Shown: positions 45,680 through 56,633, counted from the stretch's first letter. The stretch is 64,000 nt of DNA from Duganella qianjiadongensis (GCF_009857915.1 NZ_WWCM01000010.1:1-64000), one strand, 5' to 3'. The notes: a model not told the origin generated them from the sequence alone. A program made the numbers and translations.

Positions 45680-47016
45680 ACATGACTCCGCAAGAAATCG
45701 TCGGCGAACTCGACAAGCATGTAGTCGGTCAGGCCAAGGCCAAGAAGGCGGTGGCTATCGCCTTGCGCAACCGCTGGCGCCGGCAGCAGGTGGCCGAACC
45801 CCTGCGCCATGAAATCACCCCGAAAAACATCCTCATGATAGGCCCCACCGGGGTAGGTAAAACGGAGATCGCGCGCCGTCTGGCCAAGCTGGCCGATGCG
45901 CCCTTCATCAAGATCGAAGCCACCAAGTTCACCGAAGTAGGCTATGTGGGACGCGATGTGGATACCATCATCCGCGACCTGATCGATATCGGCATCAAGC
46001 AGACCCGCTCGGCGGAAATGGCCAAGGTGCGCGCCCGCGCCGAAGACGCGGCGGAAGACCGCGTGCTCGACATCCTGCTGCCGCCGGCGCGCGACTTCGG
46101 CTTCAACGCCGCCAGCGAAGCGCCGAAAGAAGGTGACAGCACGCGCCAGACCTTCCGCAAGCGTCTGCGTCAGGGCGAGCTCGATGACAAGGAAATCGAA
46201 ATCGAGCTGGCCGAAGCGGGCCCGCAGATGGAAATCATGGCGCCACCGGGCATGGAAGAAATGACGGAGCAGATCAAGAGCATGTTCTCCGGCATGGGCA
46301 ATGCACGCAAAAAAGCCCGCAAGATCAAAATCCGCGACGCCATGAAAGTGCTGGTCGACGAGGAAGCGGCCAAGCTGGTGAACGAAGAGGAAATGAAGCA
46401 GAAGGCGATCCAGAACGTCGAGCAGAACGGCATCGTGTTCCTCGACGAAATCGACAAGATCGCTTCGCGCTCGGAAGTGGGCGGTGCCGACGTGTCGCGC
46501 GCCGGCGTGCAGCGCGACCTGCTGCCGCTGGTGGAAGGCACGACCGTCAACACCAAGTACGGCATGATACGCACCGACCACATACTGTTCATCGCATCCG
46601 GCGCCTTCCACCTGGCCAAACCGTCCGACCTGATTCCCGAACTGCAGGGCCGCTTCCCTATCCGCGTGGAGCTGGAATCGCTCTCCATCGCCGATTTCGA
46701 GCGCATCCTGACCAGCACCGACGCCTGCCTGACGCGCCAGTACGCAGCCTTGCTGGCCACCGAAGACGTCACGGTGGAATTCGCGCCGGACGGCATTACC
46801 CGTCTGGCCGAAATCGCCCACTCGGTCAACGAACGCACGGAAAACATCGGTGCGCGCCGGCTCTACACGGTGATGGAAAAGCTGCTGGAAGAGCTGTCCT
46901 TCAGCGCCAGCGAACTCAGTGGCAGCGGCAGCACCATCAGCATCGATGCGGCCTATGTCAATGCCCGCCTCGACGCATTGGCCGTCAACGAAGACCTGTC
47001 GCGCTACGTGCTGTAA
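45676..47016 (+). CDS. hslU: ATP-dependent protease HslUV, ATPase subunit
   Basis: 446 residues. HslU is the AAA+ unfoldase that feeds HslV. It starts [20 protein letters not shown]. Walker A is [13 protein letters not shown] (~55-67), and Walker B is [12 protein letters not shown]. The pore-loop GYVGRD is in [13 protein letters not shown], and the variable I-domain covers ~110-235. The C-terminus ...LSRYVL is the conserved tail that docks into HslV. Translationally coupled to hslV. Confidence 0.97.
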   Translation: MNMTPQEIVGELDKHVVGQAKAKKAVAIALRNRWRRQQVAEPLRHEITPKNILMIGPTGVGKTEIARRLAKLADAPFIKIEATKFTEVGYVGRDVDTIIRDLIDIGIKQTRSAEMAKVRARAEDAAEDRVLDILLPPARDFGFNAASEAPKEGDSTRQTFRKRLRQGELDDKEIEIELAEAGPQMEIMAPPGMEEMTEQIKSMFSGMGNARKKARKIKIRDAMKVLVDEEAAKLVNEEEMKQKAIQNVEQNGIVFLDEIDKIASRSEVGGADVSRAGVQRDLLPLVEGTTVNTKYGMIRTDHILFIASGAFHLAKPSDLIPELQGRFPIRVELESLSIADFERILTSTDACLTRQYAALLATEDVTVEFAPDGITRLAEIAHSVNERTENIGARRLYTVMEKLLEELSFSASELSGSGSTISIDAAYVNARLDALAVNEDLSRYVL

Positions 47017-47030
47017 GCGAGGGGGCGGAG

Positions 47031-47240
47031 ATGGCCAACAAGGCACTGGCAACACGGCAGAAAATGCGCATCCGGGTGGAGCCATCGCAGCAGCCGCCGC
47101 GCAACCCTGTGGCCGTGGCAGCCAAAGCCCGTACCGGCGGTGCCGGCCCCCACGCCAAACCGCATGCCAACGAAAGGCAGGCCGCCAAACGCCTGCTGGC
47201 CAGGCTCACGCAGAAACTCGATCCCGATCCGGACGCGTGA
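47031..47240 (+). CDS. Small basic protein of unknown function
   Basis: 69 residues, rich in Ala, Arg, Lys and Pro, probably disordered with a short C-terminal helix (ERQAAKRLLARLTQKL). AGGGGG lies five bases before the ATG, 14 bases after hslU, so it could be co-transcribed. No family recognised. It may be real or a chance ORF. Confidence 0.5.
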   Translation: MANKALATRQKMRIRVEPSQQPPRNPVAVAAKARTGGAGPHAKPHANERQAAKRLLARLTQKLDPDPDA

Positions 47241-47286
47241 CAGTCTGGTGCTGGCGGGAAAGGCAAAGTCCTTCCCCGCTAGACTG
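47241..47286 (+). terminator. Long stem-loop after hslU and the small basic ORF
   Basis: CAGTCT pairs with AGACTG at the base, and GCGGGAAAGG pairs with CCTTCCCCGC (one mismatch) around loop caaagt. No U-tract follows, so it may be a terminator or an mRNA-stabilising structure. Confidence 0.5.
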
Positions 47287-47333
47287 TCCGCCGGCGTGAT
47301 ACGATACCTTTTGTTCTTTTCACAAGGGTCGCC

Positions 47334-48101
47334 ATGAGCTCACCGGAAATCATCCTGCAAGTGCTGCGCAGCCATCTGCGCGCGGCCGATGTCACCTACA
47401 AGATGCTGGCCGAGCGTATCGACATGAGCGAATCGAGCGTCAAACGCATGTTCGGTCAGGCCGACATGCCTTTATCGCGGCTGGCCCAGATCTGCAAGGC
47501 GGCCGGCGTGGCCATGGAGGACGTGCTGCGCGCCGCCGCCGACGCCACCCCGCAGGCCGACACCCTCACGCTGACGCAGGAAAAATCGCTGCTGGCCCAG
47601 CCCCATCTGCTGCTGATGGCGATCTGCTGCCTGGGCCACTGGACGCTGGAACAGGTACTGGAAACCTACAAGCTGACGGAACCCGAATGCATCTTGCTGC
47701 TGGCGGAACTGGACCGCCTGGGCCTGATCGAACTCAAACCGCTGAACCGCTACCGCCTGCGCGTCTCGAATGCCTTCCGCTGGCTGCCGGACGGCCCCGT
47801 GCAGCAGTTCTTCCGCGCCCATGTGGTCGACGATTATTTCGCCGGCAGCTTTAACGGTGCCGGCGAAACCCTGCTCTGCCTGCCCGCACGCCTGTCGCTG
47901 CCCAGCGCACAGGAGCTAGTGGGGCGCATCCAGCAGCTGGCCGGCGAACTGGCGCGCCTGCACCAGAACGACCGCCGGCTGGCAGCGCCCGAGCGCGACG
48001 GCTTTACCCTGCTGGTCGGCTTCCGTTCATGGGAATTCTCCGCCTTCACGGCGCTGCGCCGCAGCGCCGCCACGGCTGCCGCAGTGGCCGTTACCAGATA
48101 G
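47334..48101 (+). CDS. XRE-family helix-turn-helix regulator
   Basis: 255 residues. The N-terminal helix-turn-helix reads TYKMLAERIDMSESSVKRMF followed by MPLSRLAQICKAAGV. The rest (~90-255) is an unassigned winged-helix-like and sensory region with LLLAELDRLGLIELKPLNRY and LLVGFRSWEFSAFTALRR near the end. AAGGG seven bases upstream supports the start. Its 3' end overlaps the convergent patatin gene by 11 bases. Target unknown. Confidence 0.85.
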   Translation: MSSPEIILQVLRSHLRAADVTYKMLAERIDMSESSVKRMFGQADMPLSRLAQICKAAGVAMEDVLRAAADATPQADTLTLTQEKSLLAQPHLLLMAICCLGHWTLEQVLETYKLTEPECILLLAELDRLGLIELKPLNRYRLRVSNAFRWLPDGPVQQFFRAHVVDDYFAGSFNGAGETLLCLPARLSLPSAQELVGRIQQLAGELARLHQNDRRLAAPERDGFTLLVGFRSWEFSAFTALRRSAATAAAVAVTR

Positions 48102-50340
48102 GGCCGAGGAACAGATAGCCGCTGCTGTTGCCGCCTTTGGTGGTGCCGGCGCCGAAATACAGCGGGCCGAAACGGGTATCCACCGCCACGAAAGCGCTGG
48201 CCGCCTGATGCAGCGCGCCCCAGCGCAAGGGATTCTCGGGGCTATAGGCGCCGCCCGCTTCGAGCGAGAAGCCCAGCCGCACATCGCCGCCCAGCGCAGC
48301 CGGCATGGCGCCCACACTGCGCGCCATCACCATCCGCCCCAGCACGGTACGGCTGCCGACCACCGAACCGGGCGTCGATCCCGACAGGCGCAGGAAGCCG
48401 CCCAGCGTATTGGCATTGACGTTACCGAGACTGCGCGACCATTCGCCATACAGGTGGCCGGCCCAGCGCTCAAGGTGGAAAGCCTGCAGCCCCTGCACCG
48501 ACTGGCGCGCCATGACCGGGCCGTCATCCTTCGAATGCATCAGACGCTGCCAGTCCAGCGTGAACAGCGTGCCGCGGGTAGGGAAAGCTACCGTATCGAG
48601 GCTATCGACATTGAACGACAGGTCCTGCACCGTGCGCACTTCGCTCTGCTCCGTATGGTCTTCCGGTATGGTCTGGTGCAGTACCTGCTTGACGCGGCCC
48701 ACCGAATAGCGCAGATCGCCCCAGCGCCCCAGCTGCCGTCCCAGTGCCAGACTGGCCGCGCCGGACTTGACGCCATAACGGGCCTGACGGAAACCGCTGT
48801 TATCGAATACCTCGCCGCCGGTCGAGCTGTAGCTCAGCTCCGGTGCGATATACCATGGCGATCCCACGCCCAGCGGCTGCCAGAACTGGGTGCCCAGCGC
48901 ACGCTCCGTGCCCACCCGCGCAATGGTGCGCAGCTCGCCCCCCCAGTCGTTCAGCGAGGTCAGTACATGCATGCCTTTGAGCTCGAAAGCATTGTTGTCG
49001 GCAAAGTCGCTGGTCAGCTCCAGCCCCACGCGCAGGCGACTGTGGGTCCAGTCAGCCTCGGTAGGTTTGATCAGCACCGTGCGGCCATCGCGGTCATCGC
49101 GGATTTCCGTTTCCACCCGGGCCAGATCGCCGCGCCCGAACAGGTGGTTGGCAGCCTGCTGCGCCTGTTCGCTGGTCACTGGGGTGCCCACTTTCAGGCC
49201 GGACTGCACCAGCAATTCCTGCGGGTTGATGCGGCCACTGGGCGCCACTTCCACCTTGCTCAGCATGACCGGATGATCGATGCCGACCGGCGCCGACAGG
49301 CGCTTGACTTCATACGCGGCATACTGCGCTTCCGGCAGCGCCAGTTGCAGCAGACGCGCACTCATGGCGCGCACTGCCGCTTCGCCAGCCTTCATGGCCC
49401 GCTCATGGCGGGCAAAGTCGAGGAAACCTATGCCGCCCAGATCGGGCTGCAGCAGCACGTCGCCGGAGCGCAGCTCCTTGAGCGAGCGCTGCACATTCTG
49501 TTCGGTCAGTATCTGCAGCATCTGCTGCGCCACACTGACTGCGCTGACCAGTTCCTTCTCCTGCGCCAGCGGCGTGCCTACATTGACGGCGATGATGATG
49601 TCGGCGCCCATTTCGCGCGCCACATCCACCGGCAGATTGCGTACCAGCCCGCCATCGACCAGCAGGCGCTGATTCACCCGCACCGGCGCAAACACGCCCG
49701 GCACAGCCAGCGAGGCGCGCATGGCCAGAAACAGCGGGGTGTCACTCAGCTCCACCAGATCGCCCGTGACCAGATCGGAAGCAACGGAGCGGAACGGCAG
49801 CTGCAGCAGATTCACCGGCTTGTCGCGTGCGCCATGCGGCAGCACGCGCGTCAGCGCCAGTTCCAGCGCTTCATTGCCGGCCGCCGCAGGCGGCAGGGAG
49901 ACGCCATCCATACGCGCACCGAACTCGATGCGCGATGGCAGCAGCAGGTCTTCCTCGCGGCGCCGGTACACCAGCTCATCGCGCGGCGGACGGTCCGCCA
50001 CCACGGCATTCCAGTCGGTGCGCCGCACCAGCTGCTCCATCTGATCGAGCGAGCTACCGGCCGCATAGGCGCCACCCACCACGCTGCCCATGCTGGTACC
50101 GACCACGATATCGACCGGCACGCGCAGCTCCTGCAGGGCGCGCAGCACGCCGATGTGGGCAAAGCCGCGCGCGCCGCCGCCGGACAGCACCAGCGCCACT
50201 TTCGGGCGCGGCTTGAGCGCGGCATCGGGCGCCACCGAACTGGCGGCAGGAGCGCTGTCCTGCGCCTGCGCCGGCTGGAGCAGGCTGGAAAGCAAAAGGC
50301 CGCAGCAGAAGGCGGCGGCCAGAGTACGGGAGATCAGCAT
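48091..50340 (-). CDS. Patatin-like phospholipase with POTRA and outer-membrane barrel (type Vd, PlpD-like)
   Basis: 749 residues. A signal peptide (ending PAQAQ) is followed by a patatin domain (~50-330) with oxyanion loop SGGGARGFAHIG, nucleophile GTSMGSVVGG and catalytic Asp in LLVDGGLVRNLP. A POTRA-like segment (~355-420) and a C-terminal 16-strand-type barrel ending in ...GPIW follow. This order defines the type Vd autotransporters such as PlpD, whose lipase is exported by the fused barrel. It starts seven bases after gspC and so belongs to the gsp transcript. It overlaps the convergent regulator by 11 bases. Confidence 0.92.
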   Translation of the reverse strand: MLISRTLAAAFCCGLLLSSLLQPAQAQDSAPAASSVAPDAALKPRPKVALVLSGGGARGFAHIGVLRALQELRVPVDIVVGTSMGSVVGGAYAAGSSLDQMEQLVRRTDWNAVVADRPPRDELVYRRREEDLLLPSRIEFGARMDGVSLPPAAAGNEALELALTRVLPHGARDKPVNLLQLPFRSVASDLVTGDLVELSDTPLFLAMRASLAVPGVFAPVRVNQRLLVDGGLVRNLPVDVAREMGADIIIAVNVGTPLAQEKELVSAVSVAQQMLQILTEQNVQRSLKELRSGDVLLQPDLGGIGFLDFARHERAMKAGEAAVRAMSARLLQLALPEAQYAAYEVKRLSAPVGIDHPVMLSKVEVAPSGRINPQELLVQSGLKVGTPVTSEQAQQAANHLFGRGDLARVETEIRDDRDGRTVLIKPTEADWTHSRLRVGLELTSDFADNNAFELKGMHVLTSLNDWGGELRTIARVGTERALGTQFWQPLGVGSPWYIAPELSYSSTGGEVFDNSGFRQARYGVKSGAASLALGRQLGRWGDLRYSVGRVKQVLHQTIPEDHTEQSEVRTVQDLSFNVDSLDTVAFPTRGTLFTLDWQRLMHSKDDGPVMARQSVQGLQAFHLERWAGHLYGEWSRSLGNVNANTLGGFLRLSGSTPGSVVGSRTVLGRMVMARSVGAMPAALGGDVRLGFSLEAGGAYSPENPLRWGALHQAASAFVAVDTRFGPLYFGAGTTKGGNSSGYLFLGPIW

Positions 50341-50347
50341 AGGAGGC

Positions 50348-50932
50348 CTATTGCAGTCGGTCGAAGCCGGGGACCGGGGCTATCGGAGCGGGTGTGCTGG
50401 CAGCATGCGGTGCGCCTGCAGGAGCAGCCGGCTGGCTGGCTGGCGGCGCAGGCGGTGCGGACTGGGGCGCAGGCTGGGGGACGGGCATGGCACTGCCAGC
50501 GCCCTGCAGCAGTGCGGGTGCCGGCGCGCTGCCGCTCCCCGCATCACTGGCCAGTTCGATGCGTTTGAGTGCACCGCCTTCGGACAGCACCACGTATTTC
50601 GCCTGCACTTCCTTGATGGTGACGCCGGGCGCTACTTCGCGGCCCTGGCCGTAAGCCATCGCCGGCTGACCATCCACCGAGATGATGGCGGCACTGTCGC
50701 TGCCGTGCGCAGCCACCACGCCCTTGAGCTGGTAGTTGCTGGCGGCAGCGACCGTGATCTGGCCGCCGAACAGTCCTTTGGCGGCATCGAGATTCAACGG
50801 CATGGCCAGCTGCTGCGGCGGCGGCGCCAGCGGGCGCTGGGCCGGCTTGAACAGCTGCAGCGCCCAGTAGGCCAGCGATGCCGACAGCAGCACCACGGCG
50901 AGAACAGTCAGAATGAGGGGCAAACGCTTCAT
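50348..50932 (-). CDS. gspC: Type II secretion protein GspC (short, no PDZ domain)
   Basis: 194 residues. GspC spans the inner membrane once (LILTVLAVVLLSASLAYWAL) and contacts the secretin through its HR domain (~50-130), visible as LFGGQITVAAASNYQLKGVV and VSLDG-like ISVDGQPAMAYGQG. The C-terminal third is Pro/Ala/Gln-rich and shows no PDZ or coiled-coil domain. It lies after gspF as the last gsp gene before the patatin gene, an unusual place since gspC often leads the operon. Confidence 0.88.
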   Translation of the reverse strand: MKRLPLILTVLAVVLLSASLAYWALQLFKPAQRPLAPPPQQLAMPLNLDAAKGLFGGQITVAAASNYQLKGVVAAHGSDSAAIISVDGQPAMAYGQGREVAPGVTIKEVQAKYVVLSEGGALKRIELASDAGSGSAPAPALLQGAGSAMPVPQPAPQSAPPAPPASQPAAPAGAPHAASTPAPIAPVPGFDRLQ

Positions 50933-50950
50933 GGTCTAGAATTTTCCGGT

Positions 50951-52171
50951 TTAGCGAACCAGCTGGTTAATTTCGATAATCGGCATCAGCACTGCCAGTA
51001 CGATCAGCAGCACCACCACGCCCATGGCCAGTATCAGGGCCGGCTCCAGCAGGCCGGCGATGGTCAGCGTGCGGCGTTCCAGATCGGATTCCTGTGCCGC
51101 GGCAGCGCGGTTGAGCATGGCGGGCAGCTCGCCGGTAATTTCCCCGGCCCGTATCATGTGGATCAGCATGGGCGGGAAGTGCTTCTGCGCCGACAGTGCG
51201 CGCGCCAGACTGACGCCTTCGCGCACCGCATCGCTGGCCTGCTCCACCAGCTCGCGCATGGCCACGTTGGACAGCGTGTCGCGGCTGGTTTCCAGCGCGC
51301 GCAGTATCGGCACGCCGGAGCCGGTGGTAATCGCCAGCGTGCTGGCAAAGCGCGAGGTATTCAGGCTGCGCTCGAATTTGCCGTACAGCGGTGCCGTCAG
51401 CAGCCAGGTATGCCAGCGCCGCTTGAGGTCGGGATTCTGCAGCGCGCGGCGCCAGCCGAACCACAGCCCCACCAGCAATAGCGCCACCGCGATGCCGTAA
51501 TGGCGGACGAAATCGGACACCGCCAGCATCACGATGGTCAGCACCGGCAGCTTCTGCTTGGTGTTGGCGAATACCGAGACTATCTGCGGCACCACATAGG
51601 TCAGCAGGAAAATCACGATGGCAAACGCCACCACCGTGACAATGGCCGGATAAGTAAAAGCCAGCCGCACTTTCTGGATCAGCGCATTGCGCCGCTCGAT
51701 GTAGTCGGCCAGCCGCGACAGCACGCGCGAGAGCTGGCCTATCTGTTCGCCCGAGGCCACCAGCGCGCGATAGATTTCGGCAAAATCACGCGGATGGCGC
51801 GACAGCGCGTCCGACAGCGCCGCACCACCTATCACTTCCGAGCGGATCGAGGCGATCAGGTCGCGCACGTAGTTACGCTCGGCCTGTTCCAGCAGCGCCG
51901 TAAAGGCCTGCTCCAGCGGCAGCCCTGCTTCCAGCAGGCTGGCCAGCTGGCGCGTGAACAGCGCCAGTTCGTTGGCCGACAGGCGTTCGCCGAAAGCGTG
52001 GCTGCGGGCCGCGCCGCTGGCATCGACCTGCGCCGCAATCAGATCGACCTTGAGCGGCACCAGTCCCTGCGCACGCAGCTCGGCACGGGCCGAGCGGGCG
52101 CTATCGGAATTCAGGACGCCTTTTTTGCTGGCGCCGCCGGCATCGACGGCTTCATAACGGAATGCAGGCAT
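50951..52171 (-). CDS. gspF: Type II secretion inner-membrane protein GspF
   Basis: 406 residues. GspF is the polytopic platform protein. It starts MPAFRYEAVDAGGASKKGVL and contains two repeated T2SSF domains (~70-195 and ~275-395) with LALFTRQLASLLEAGLPLEQ and, in the second half, FASTLAITTGSGVPILRALE. Three membrane spans are seen, including VVLLIVLAVLMPIIEI near the end. It lies nine bases after gspE. Confidence 0.95.
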   Translation of the reverse strand: MPAFRYEAVDAGGASKKGVLNSDSARSARAELRAQGLVPLKVDLIAAQVDASGAARSHAFGERLSANELALFTRQLASLLEAGLPLEQAFTALLEQAERNYVRDLIASIRSEVIGGAALSDALSRHPRDFAEIYRALVASGEQIGQLSRVLSRLADYIERRNALIQKVRLAFTYPAIVTVVAFAIVIFLLTYVVPQIVSVFANTKQKLPVLTIVMLAVSDFVRHYGIAVALLLVGLWFGWRRALQNPDLKRRWHTWLLTAPLYGKFERSLNTSRFASTLAITTGSGVPILRALETSRDTLSNVAMRELVEQASDAVREGVSLARALSAQKHFPPMLIHMIRAGEITGELPAMLNRAAAAQESDLERRTLTIAGLLEPALILAMGVVVLLIVLAVLMPIIEINQLVR

Positions 52172-52180
52172 AGTCGCTCG

Positions 52181-53602
52181 TCAGTCCTTGGTCACACGCA
52201 GCAGTTCGGCGCGCGTGGTCACGCCCTGTTCCAGCCAGCGCTCGCCATCCTCGCGCATGGTCTGCATGCCGCCGGCGACAGCGCTGCTACGCACCTCCGC
52301 TTCCGAGGCACGGTTATGGATCTGGGCACGGATCTGCTCCGTGGTCTGCAGCAGTTCATAGATACCCACCCGGCCCTGATAGCCGGTGTGACCGCAGTGT
52401 TCGCAGCCCACCGCATGCCATGTGCCGTTGTCGTGGCGCTTGCAGCTGCCGCACAGCTTGCGCACCAGCCGCTGTGCCAGTACGCCCAGCAGCGAGGACG
52501 ACAGCAGGAAGGGTTCTATGCCCATGTCCAGCAACCGGGTAACGGCAGCGGCAGCATCGTTGGTGTGCAGCGTGGCCAGCACCAGATGGCCGGTGAGCGA
52601 AGCCTGCACGGCAATCTGCGCCGTTTCCAGATCGCGGATCTCGCCTATCATGATCACGTCCGGGTCCTGCCGCAGGATGGCGCGCAGCGCCTTGGCAAAC
52701 GTCATGTCGATACGCGGATTGACCTGGGTCTGGCCTACGCCATTGAGGTCGTACTCGATCGGGTCTTCCACCGTCATGATGTTGGTGCTGGTGGCATTCA
52801 GCATCGACAGCGCCGCATACAGCGTGGTGGTCTTGCCGGAGCCGGTAGGGCCCGTCACCAGCACGATGCCGTGCGGCTGCTTGATCAGTGCATCGAAATC
52901 ACCGAGCATGTCGCGCCCCATGCCCAGATGCTGCAGATCGAGCCGGCCCGCTTCCTTGTCCAGCAGACGCAGCACGGCTCGTTCGCCGTGGCCGGTAGGC
53001 AGCGTGGACACCCGTACGTCGACCGGCTTGCCGCCTATACGCAGGGTGATACGGCCGTCCTGCGGCAGACGTTTTTCGGCAATGTCTAACTGCGCCATGA
53101 TCTTGATACGCGAGATCAGCGAGCCATGGATGGCCTTGCGGGGCCGCACGATATCGCGCAGCGCGCCATCGACGCGGAAGCGTACCACCGAAGTCTGCTC
53201 GAACGGCTCGATGTGGATATCCGAAGCGCTATCGCGCAGCGCCTGCGTCAGCAGCGCATTGATCATGCGGATCACCGGCGCATCGTCGGACGATTCCAGC
53301 AGGTCTTCGATGGCCGGCACGTCCTGCAGCAAACGGGTCAGATCGAGGTCGGCATCGAATTCTTCCGCCACCATCGAAGCATTGCCGCCCGAGCTGGCAT
53401 AGGCCGCAGCGATGGCGGCGTCCAGATCGGCGCGCGCCAGACTGGTAATCTGGATGCGGCCGAAACGGCGCGATACTTCGGCTATCGCCGCCGGTGCCGT
53501 GGCCGCGCACACGCGCACCTCCACCGTGCCTTCGGCGGTGTCGCTGGGCTGGGCCAGCAGCAGGAAATCGCGCGCAAACGCGAAAGGAAGGAGGTTGCTC
53601 AT
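52181..53602 (-). CDS. gspE: Type II secretion ATPase GspE
   Basis: 473 residues from ATG 53602, one base after the gspD stop. GspE powers pseudopilus assembly. Walker A is [16 protein letters not shown] (~250), the Asp box is [20 protein letters not shown], and the His box is [14 protein letters not shown] four-cysteine zinc domain (KLCGSCKRH and GCEHCGH) is intact. The N-terminal domain (~1-120) binds GspL. Confidence 0.96.
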   Translation of the reverse strand: MSNLLPFAFARDFLLLAQPSDTAEGTVEVRVCAATAPAAIAEVSRRFGRIQITSLARADLDAAIAAAYASSGGNASMVAEEFDADLDLTRLLQDVPAIEDLLESSDDAPVIRMINALLTQALRDSASDIHIEPFEQTSVVRFRVDGALRDIVRPRKAIHGSLISRIKIMAQLDIAEKRLPQDGRITLRIGGKPVDVRVSTLPTGHGERAVLRLLDKEAGRLDLQHLGMGRDMLGDFDALIKQPHGIVLVTGPTGSGKTTTLYAALSMLNATSTNIMTVEDPIEYDLNGVGQTQVNPRIDMTFAKALRAILRQDPDVIMIGEIRDLETAQIAVQASLTGHLVLATLHTNDAAAAVTRLLDMGIEPFLLSSSLLGVLAQRLVRKLCGSCKRHDNGTWHAVGCEHCGHTGYQGRVGIYELLQTTEQIRAQIHNRASEAEVRSSAVAGGMQTMREDGERWLEQGVTTRAELLRVTKD

Positions 53603-53603
53603 A

Positions 53604-55823
53604 TCACTGCTGCTTGCCGGTTTCGCCTGCGCCCGGCGCACGGATCGGGAACGGTGCTGGCGGCACAGGACGTGCTACGGCGCCACTACCTACCGGCACG
53701 CCATCCTGCAGTTGCGGCAGCAGGGGCTGGCCCAGATCCTTGACCAGTATGCTGTCGGCCGGCTTGACGGCTTCCTGCGCGGCGCGCATGTAATCGTAGC
53801 GGTCGGTGGCCAGAGAAGTGCTCTGTTCCTTGTTGCGGATCACCACCGGACGCAGGAACACCATCAGATTGGTTTTCTTGCGCGTGCGGGTCTGGTATTT
53901 GAACAGATTGCCCAGCACGGGAATGTCCCCGAGGCCGCGCACCTTGTCCGTGCCATCGCCCTCGGTGTCTTCGATCAGGCCACCGAGCACGATGATCTGG
54001 CCATCGTCGGCAATCACATTATTCTCGATCACCCGCTTGTTGAGCGTAATGCCGGCCGATGCCGTCAGGGTCGACTTATCGACGCTGGAAGTCTCGTGAT
54101 AGATCGCCATCTTGATGGTGCCGCCTTCGGATATCTGCGGACGCACTTTCAGTGTCAGCCCCACTTCGCGCCGGTCTATGGTCTGGAACGGATTGCTGGC
54201 CGTGCCGGACGTGGTGGTGAACTGGCCACTCAGTATCGGCACGTTCTGGCCTACCTGTATCGAAGCGAGTTCGTTATCGAGCGTGATCATGTTCGGCGTC
54301 GACAGAATGTTGGCATTGCCGTCCGATTCCAGCGAGTGGGCCAGTGCGCCCAGACCCAGCCCGCCCGCCACCTGCTTGAACACGCCGATGGACAAGCCAT
54401 TGCCCGGCATGGTGGCGCTGGTCGAGGTGGTGCTGGTGGTCTTGCCAAGCAGCGAATTGGCCAGCGTGGCGATATTGTTATTGGTGCCGCCCGTCGAATA
54501 CGACTGCAGGCCGCCTACGCGGTAGGTGCTGTTCTCGTTGCCGGTTGCGCCCACCCACTGCACGCCGAATTCGGAAGCTTTATCGGACGAGACTTCGACA
54601 ATCAGCGATTCGATATACACCTGCGCGCGGCGCACGTCGAGCTGGTCGATCACGGCGCGCAGATTGCGGTACACCGATTCGGGCGCGGTGATAATCAGCG
54701 TGTTGGTGGTGGAATCCGCCTGGATGAAGCCCGCCGTACCGCCGCCGGCCTGTTGCTGCTGCGTGCTGTTGGTCAGTAGCGGGTTGCTCGGTCCGGTCGA
54801 GGTGCTGCCACTGCTGCCGCTGCTCTGGCCACTCATATTGTTCTGGTTCTGGCCCGACTGGCCGCTGCTAGGCACGCCGGTGGCCGTGGCCGCCGAAGTA
54901 TCGCCCGACATCACCGAACGCAGCGTCTGCGCCAGCTTGGCCGCTTCGGCATTTTTCAGGTACACCACGTGCACATTGCCCAGTTCCGCCGTAGGCTGAT
55001 CGAGCTTGGCGATCAGCGATTTGGCCAGATTGGCGCGTGCCGCCGACGGCGCGCGCAGCACCAGCGAATTGGTGCGCGGGTCGGCCAGCACACTGGTCTT
55101 GCCTGCATCACCGGCACCGGCGCCGCCTTCGAGCAGCTTGTTGACCATGGTGGCCAGATCGCTGGCAATCGCATAACGCACCGGAATCACATCGAGATCG
55201 GCCACTGCCGGCACATCGAGCGCCGCCACGATCTTGGCCAGACGCTTGACGTTGTCGGCATAGTCGGTCACCACCACCGAGTTGTTGCCGGGGTTGGCGT
55301 TGATCGTATTATTGGGCGAAATCAGCGGGCGCAGCACCGTCACTACGTTGGCCGCCGATTCGTAATTGAGCTGGAAAATCTGGCTCACTACCTGATCGCC
55401 CTTGGCCCCCGCCTGACCGGCGCCCACCTGGGTCGGACCTGCCTGCAGCTTGGCATCGGCTTCCGGCACCACCTTGGCGTAGCCGTCGCCGCTGACCACG
55501 GCAAAACCCTGCAGGCGCAAGGCCGAGGTGAGCAGATTGAAGGCCTGTGCCTTGCTGATGGATTTTTCCGACACCAGCGTCAGCGTGCCTTTGACGCGCG
55601 GATCGATCACGAAGGTGATGTTGGTGTAGTGCCCCACCGCCTTGATGACAGATTCGATATCGGCGCCGACAAAGTTCAGAGCCGCTTCTTCCGCCGCCTG
55701 CGCGCTGAATGGCAGCAGCATGACGGCTGTGGGCAGGGTGCCGAGCGCGCAGCACAGCATCGCACCGGCGCTCAGGCGACGCAGCGCAGGAAGGTGGGTT
55801 CGTTGCAGGGACGGTGTTTTCAT
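53604..55823 (-). CDS. gspD: Type II secretion secretin GspD
   Basis: 739 residues. GspD is the outer-membrane channel. The signal peptide ends near SAQAAEE. N0 ([20 protein letters not shown]) and three N-domains follow. The N3 domain is split by a Gly/Ser/Gln-rich insertion at ~325-365. The secretin core (~400-660) has [19 protein letters not shown] and [21 protein letters not shown]. The C-terminus is short and Pro-rich. No pilotin gene is seen nearby. Confidence 0.96.
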   Translation of the reverse strand: MKTPSLQRTHLPALRRLSAGAMLCCALGTLPTAVMLLPFSAQAAEEAALNFVGADIESVIKAVGHYTNITFVIDPRVKGTLTLVSEKSISKAQAFNLLTSALRLQGFAVVSGDGYAKVVPEADAKLQAGPTQVGAGQAGAKGDQVVSQIFQLNYESAANVVTVLRPLISPNNTINANPGNNSVVVTDYADNVKRLAKIVAALDVPAVADLDVIPVRYAIASDLATMVNKLLEGGAGAGDAGKTSVLADPRTNSLVLRAPSAARANLAKSLIAKLDQPTAELGNVHVVYLKNAEAAKLAQTLRSVMSGDTSAATATGVPSSGQSGQNQNNMSGQSSGSSGSTSTGPSNPLLTNSTQQQQAGGGTAGFIQADSTTNTLIITAPESVYRNLRAVIDQLDVRRAQVYIESLIVEVSSDKASEFGVQWVGATGNENSTYRVGGLQSYSTGGTNNNIATLANSLLGKTTSTTSTSATMPGNGLSIGVFKQVAGGLGLGALAHSLESDGNANILSTPNMITLDNELASIQVGQNVPILSGQFTTTSGTASNPFQTIDRREVGLTLKVRPQISEGGTIKMAIYHETSSVDKSTLTASAGITLNKRVIENNVIADDGQIIVLGGLIEDTEGDGTDKVRGLGDIPVLGNLFKYQTRTRKKTNLMVFLRPVVIRNKEQSTSLATDRYDYMRAAQEAVKPADSILVKDLGQPLLPQLQDGVPVGSGAVARPVPPAPFPIRAPGAGETGKQQ

Positions 55824-55843
55824 TGTCTGAACTTTTTCTGAAC

Positions 55844-56620
55844 TTAGTGGAACTCTAAAGCGATGATGTTGCGCTCACTATTCGGCTTGCGCTGGCCCAG
55901 CAGATTAAGCAGGTTAGCCAGTGCGTCTTCACTTCCTCGTGCTGCTTCGGCCTGTCCGGAAAACTGCAGCCGGCCATGATCGAGACTGCCTTTGCCGCTT
56001 AACAGCAAAGGCCCGCTGGTCGATGCCAGCGTCAGCGCCGCCGACTGGCCCTGCCAGTCCAGCGCCAGCTGGTAACTGCCCAGCGGCCGTACCGACGACA
56101 GGCGCGACGCCATCTCTGTCATCTCCAGCGTGGTGCGCCCCTGGACTGCCAGCTGGCGCTCCGCCAGTGCCAGTTCCAGCGTACTCCACGACAGCCGCAT
56201 TACGCCGCTGGGCGCAATGGTATTCAGCGGCGCGCCCAGACCGGCCAGACCCGTGGCCGGCAGCAGCAGGGCCGAAGGGCTCAGCTGCCAGTGCGTCCAG
56301 CCGCCCTTGATGGTGAGCGGCTGCGCCAGCGATACGCTGTTCGCCAGCTGCATATCCACCATGCCCAGCAGGGCCAGCGGCGAAATCGTCCAGCTAAAGC
56401 GCCCCGGCAGCAATGGCGTCACCGCACTGTTATTACCCGGCGCACCACCGATAAATGCCGAACCGCGCCACAGCGTACCTTGCGCGTCTCCCAGCGTCAA
56501 ACGGCCGCCGCTCTGCTGCTCCACCAGCGCCCCCAGCCAGGTCGCCGGCAGGAAGATGGCGAGCGTCAGCAACGCACTCAGCGCCACGGTCAGCAACCAT
56601 AACATGCTACGTTTCATCAA
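55844..56620 (-). CDS. gspN: Type II secretion protein GspN
   Basis: 258 residues with one N-terminal span (LWLLTVALSALLTLAIFLPA). The rest is periplasmic beta-rich sequence with LGDAQGTLWRGSAFIG and LSGKGSLDHGRLQFSGQAEA, the usual GspN pattern. GspN is optional in many systems and its role is not settled. It lies between gspM and gspD. Two adjacent ATGs could serve as start. Confidence 0.85.
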   Translation of the reverse strand: MMKRSMLWLLTVALSALLTLAIFLPATWLGALVEQQSGGRLTLGDAQGTLWRGSAFIGGAPGNNSAVTPLLPGRFSWTISPLALLGMVDMQLANSVSLAQPLTIKGGWTHWQLSPSALLLPATGLAGLGAPLNTIAPSGVMRLSWSTLELALAERQLAVQGRTTLEMTEMASRLSSVRPLGSYQLALDWQGQSAALTLASTSGPLLLSGKGSLDHGRLQFSGQAEAARGSEDALANLLNLLGQRKPNSERNIIALEFH

Positions 56621-56633
56621 GCTGCTTTCCCGC

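Noticed and set aside
48208..50568. 786-codon open frame on the + strand opposite the patatin and gspC genes
   Set aside because: An antisense shadow. It spans two clear reverse-strand genes and lacks any domain pattern.
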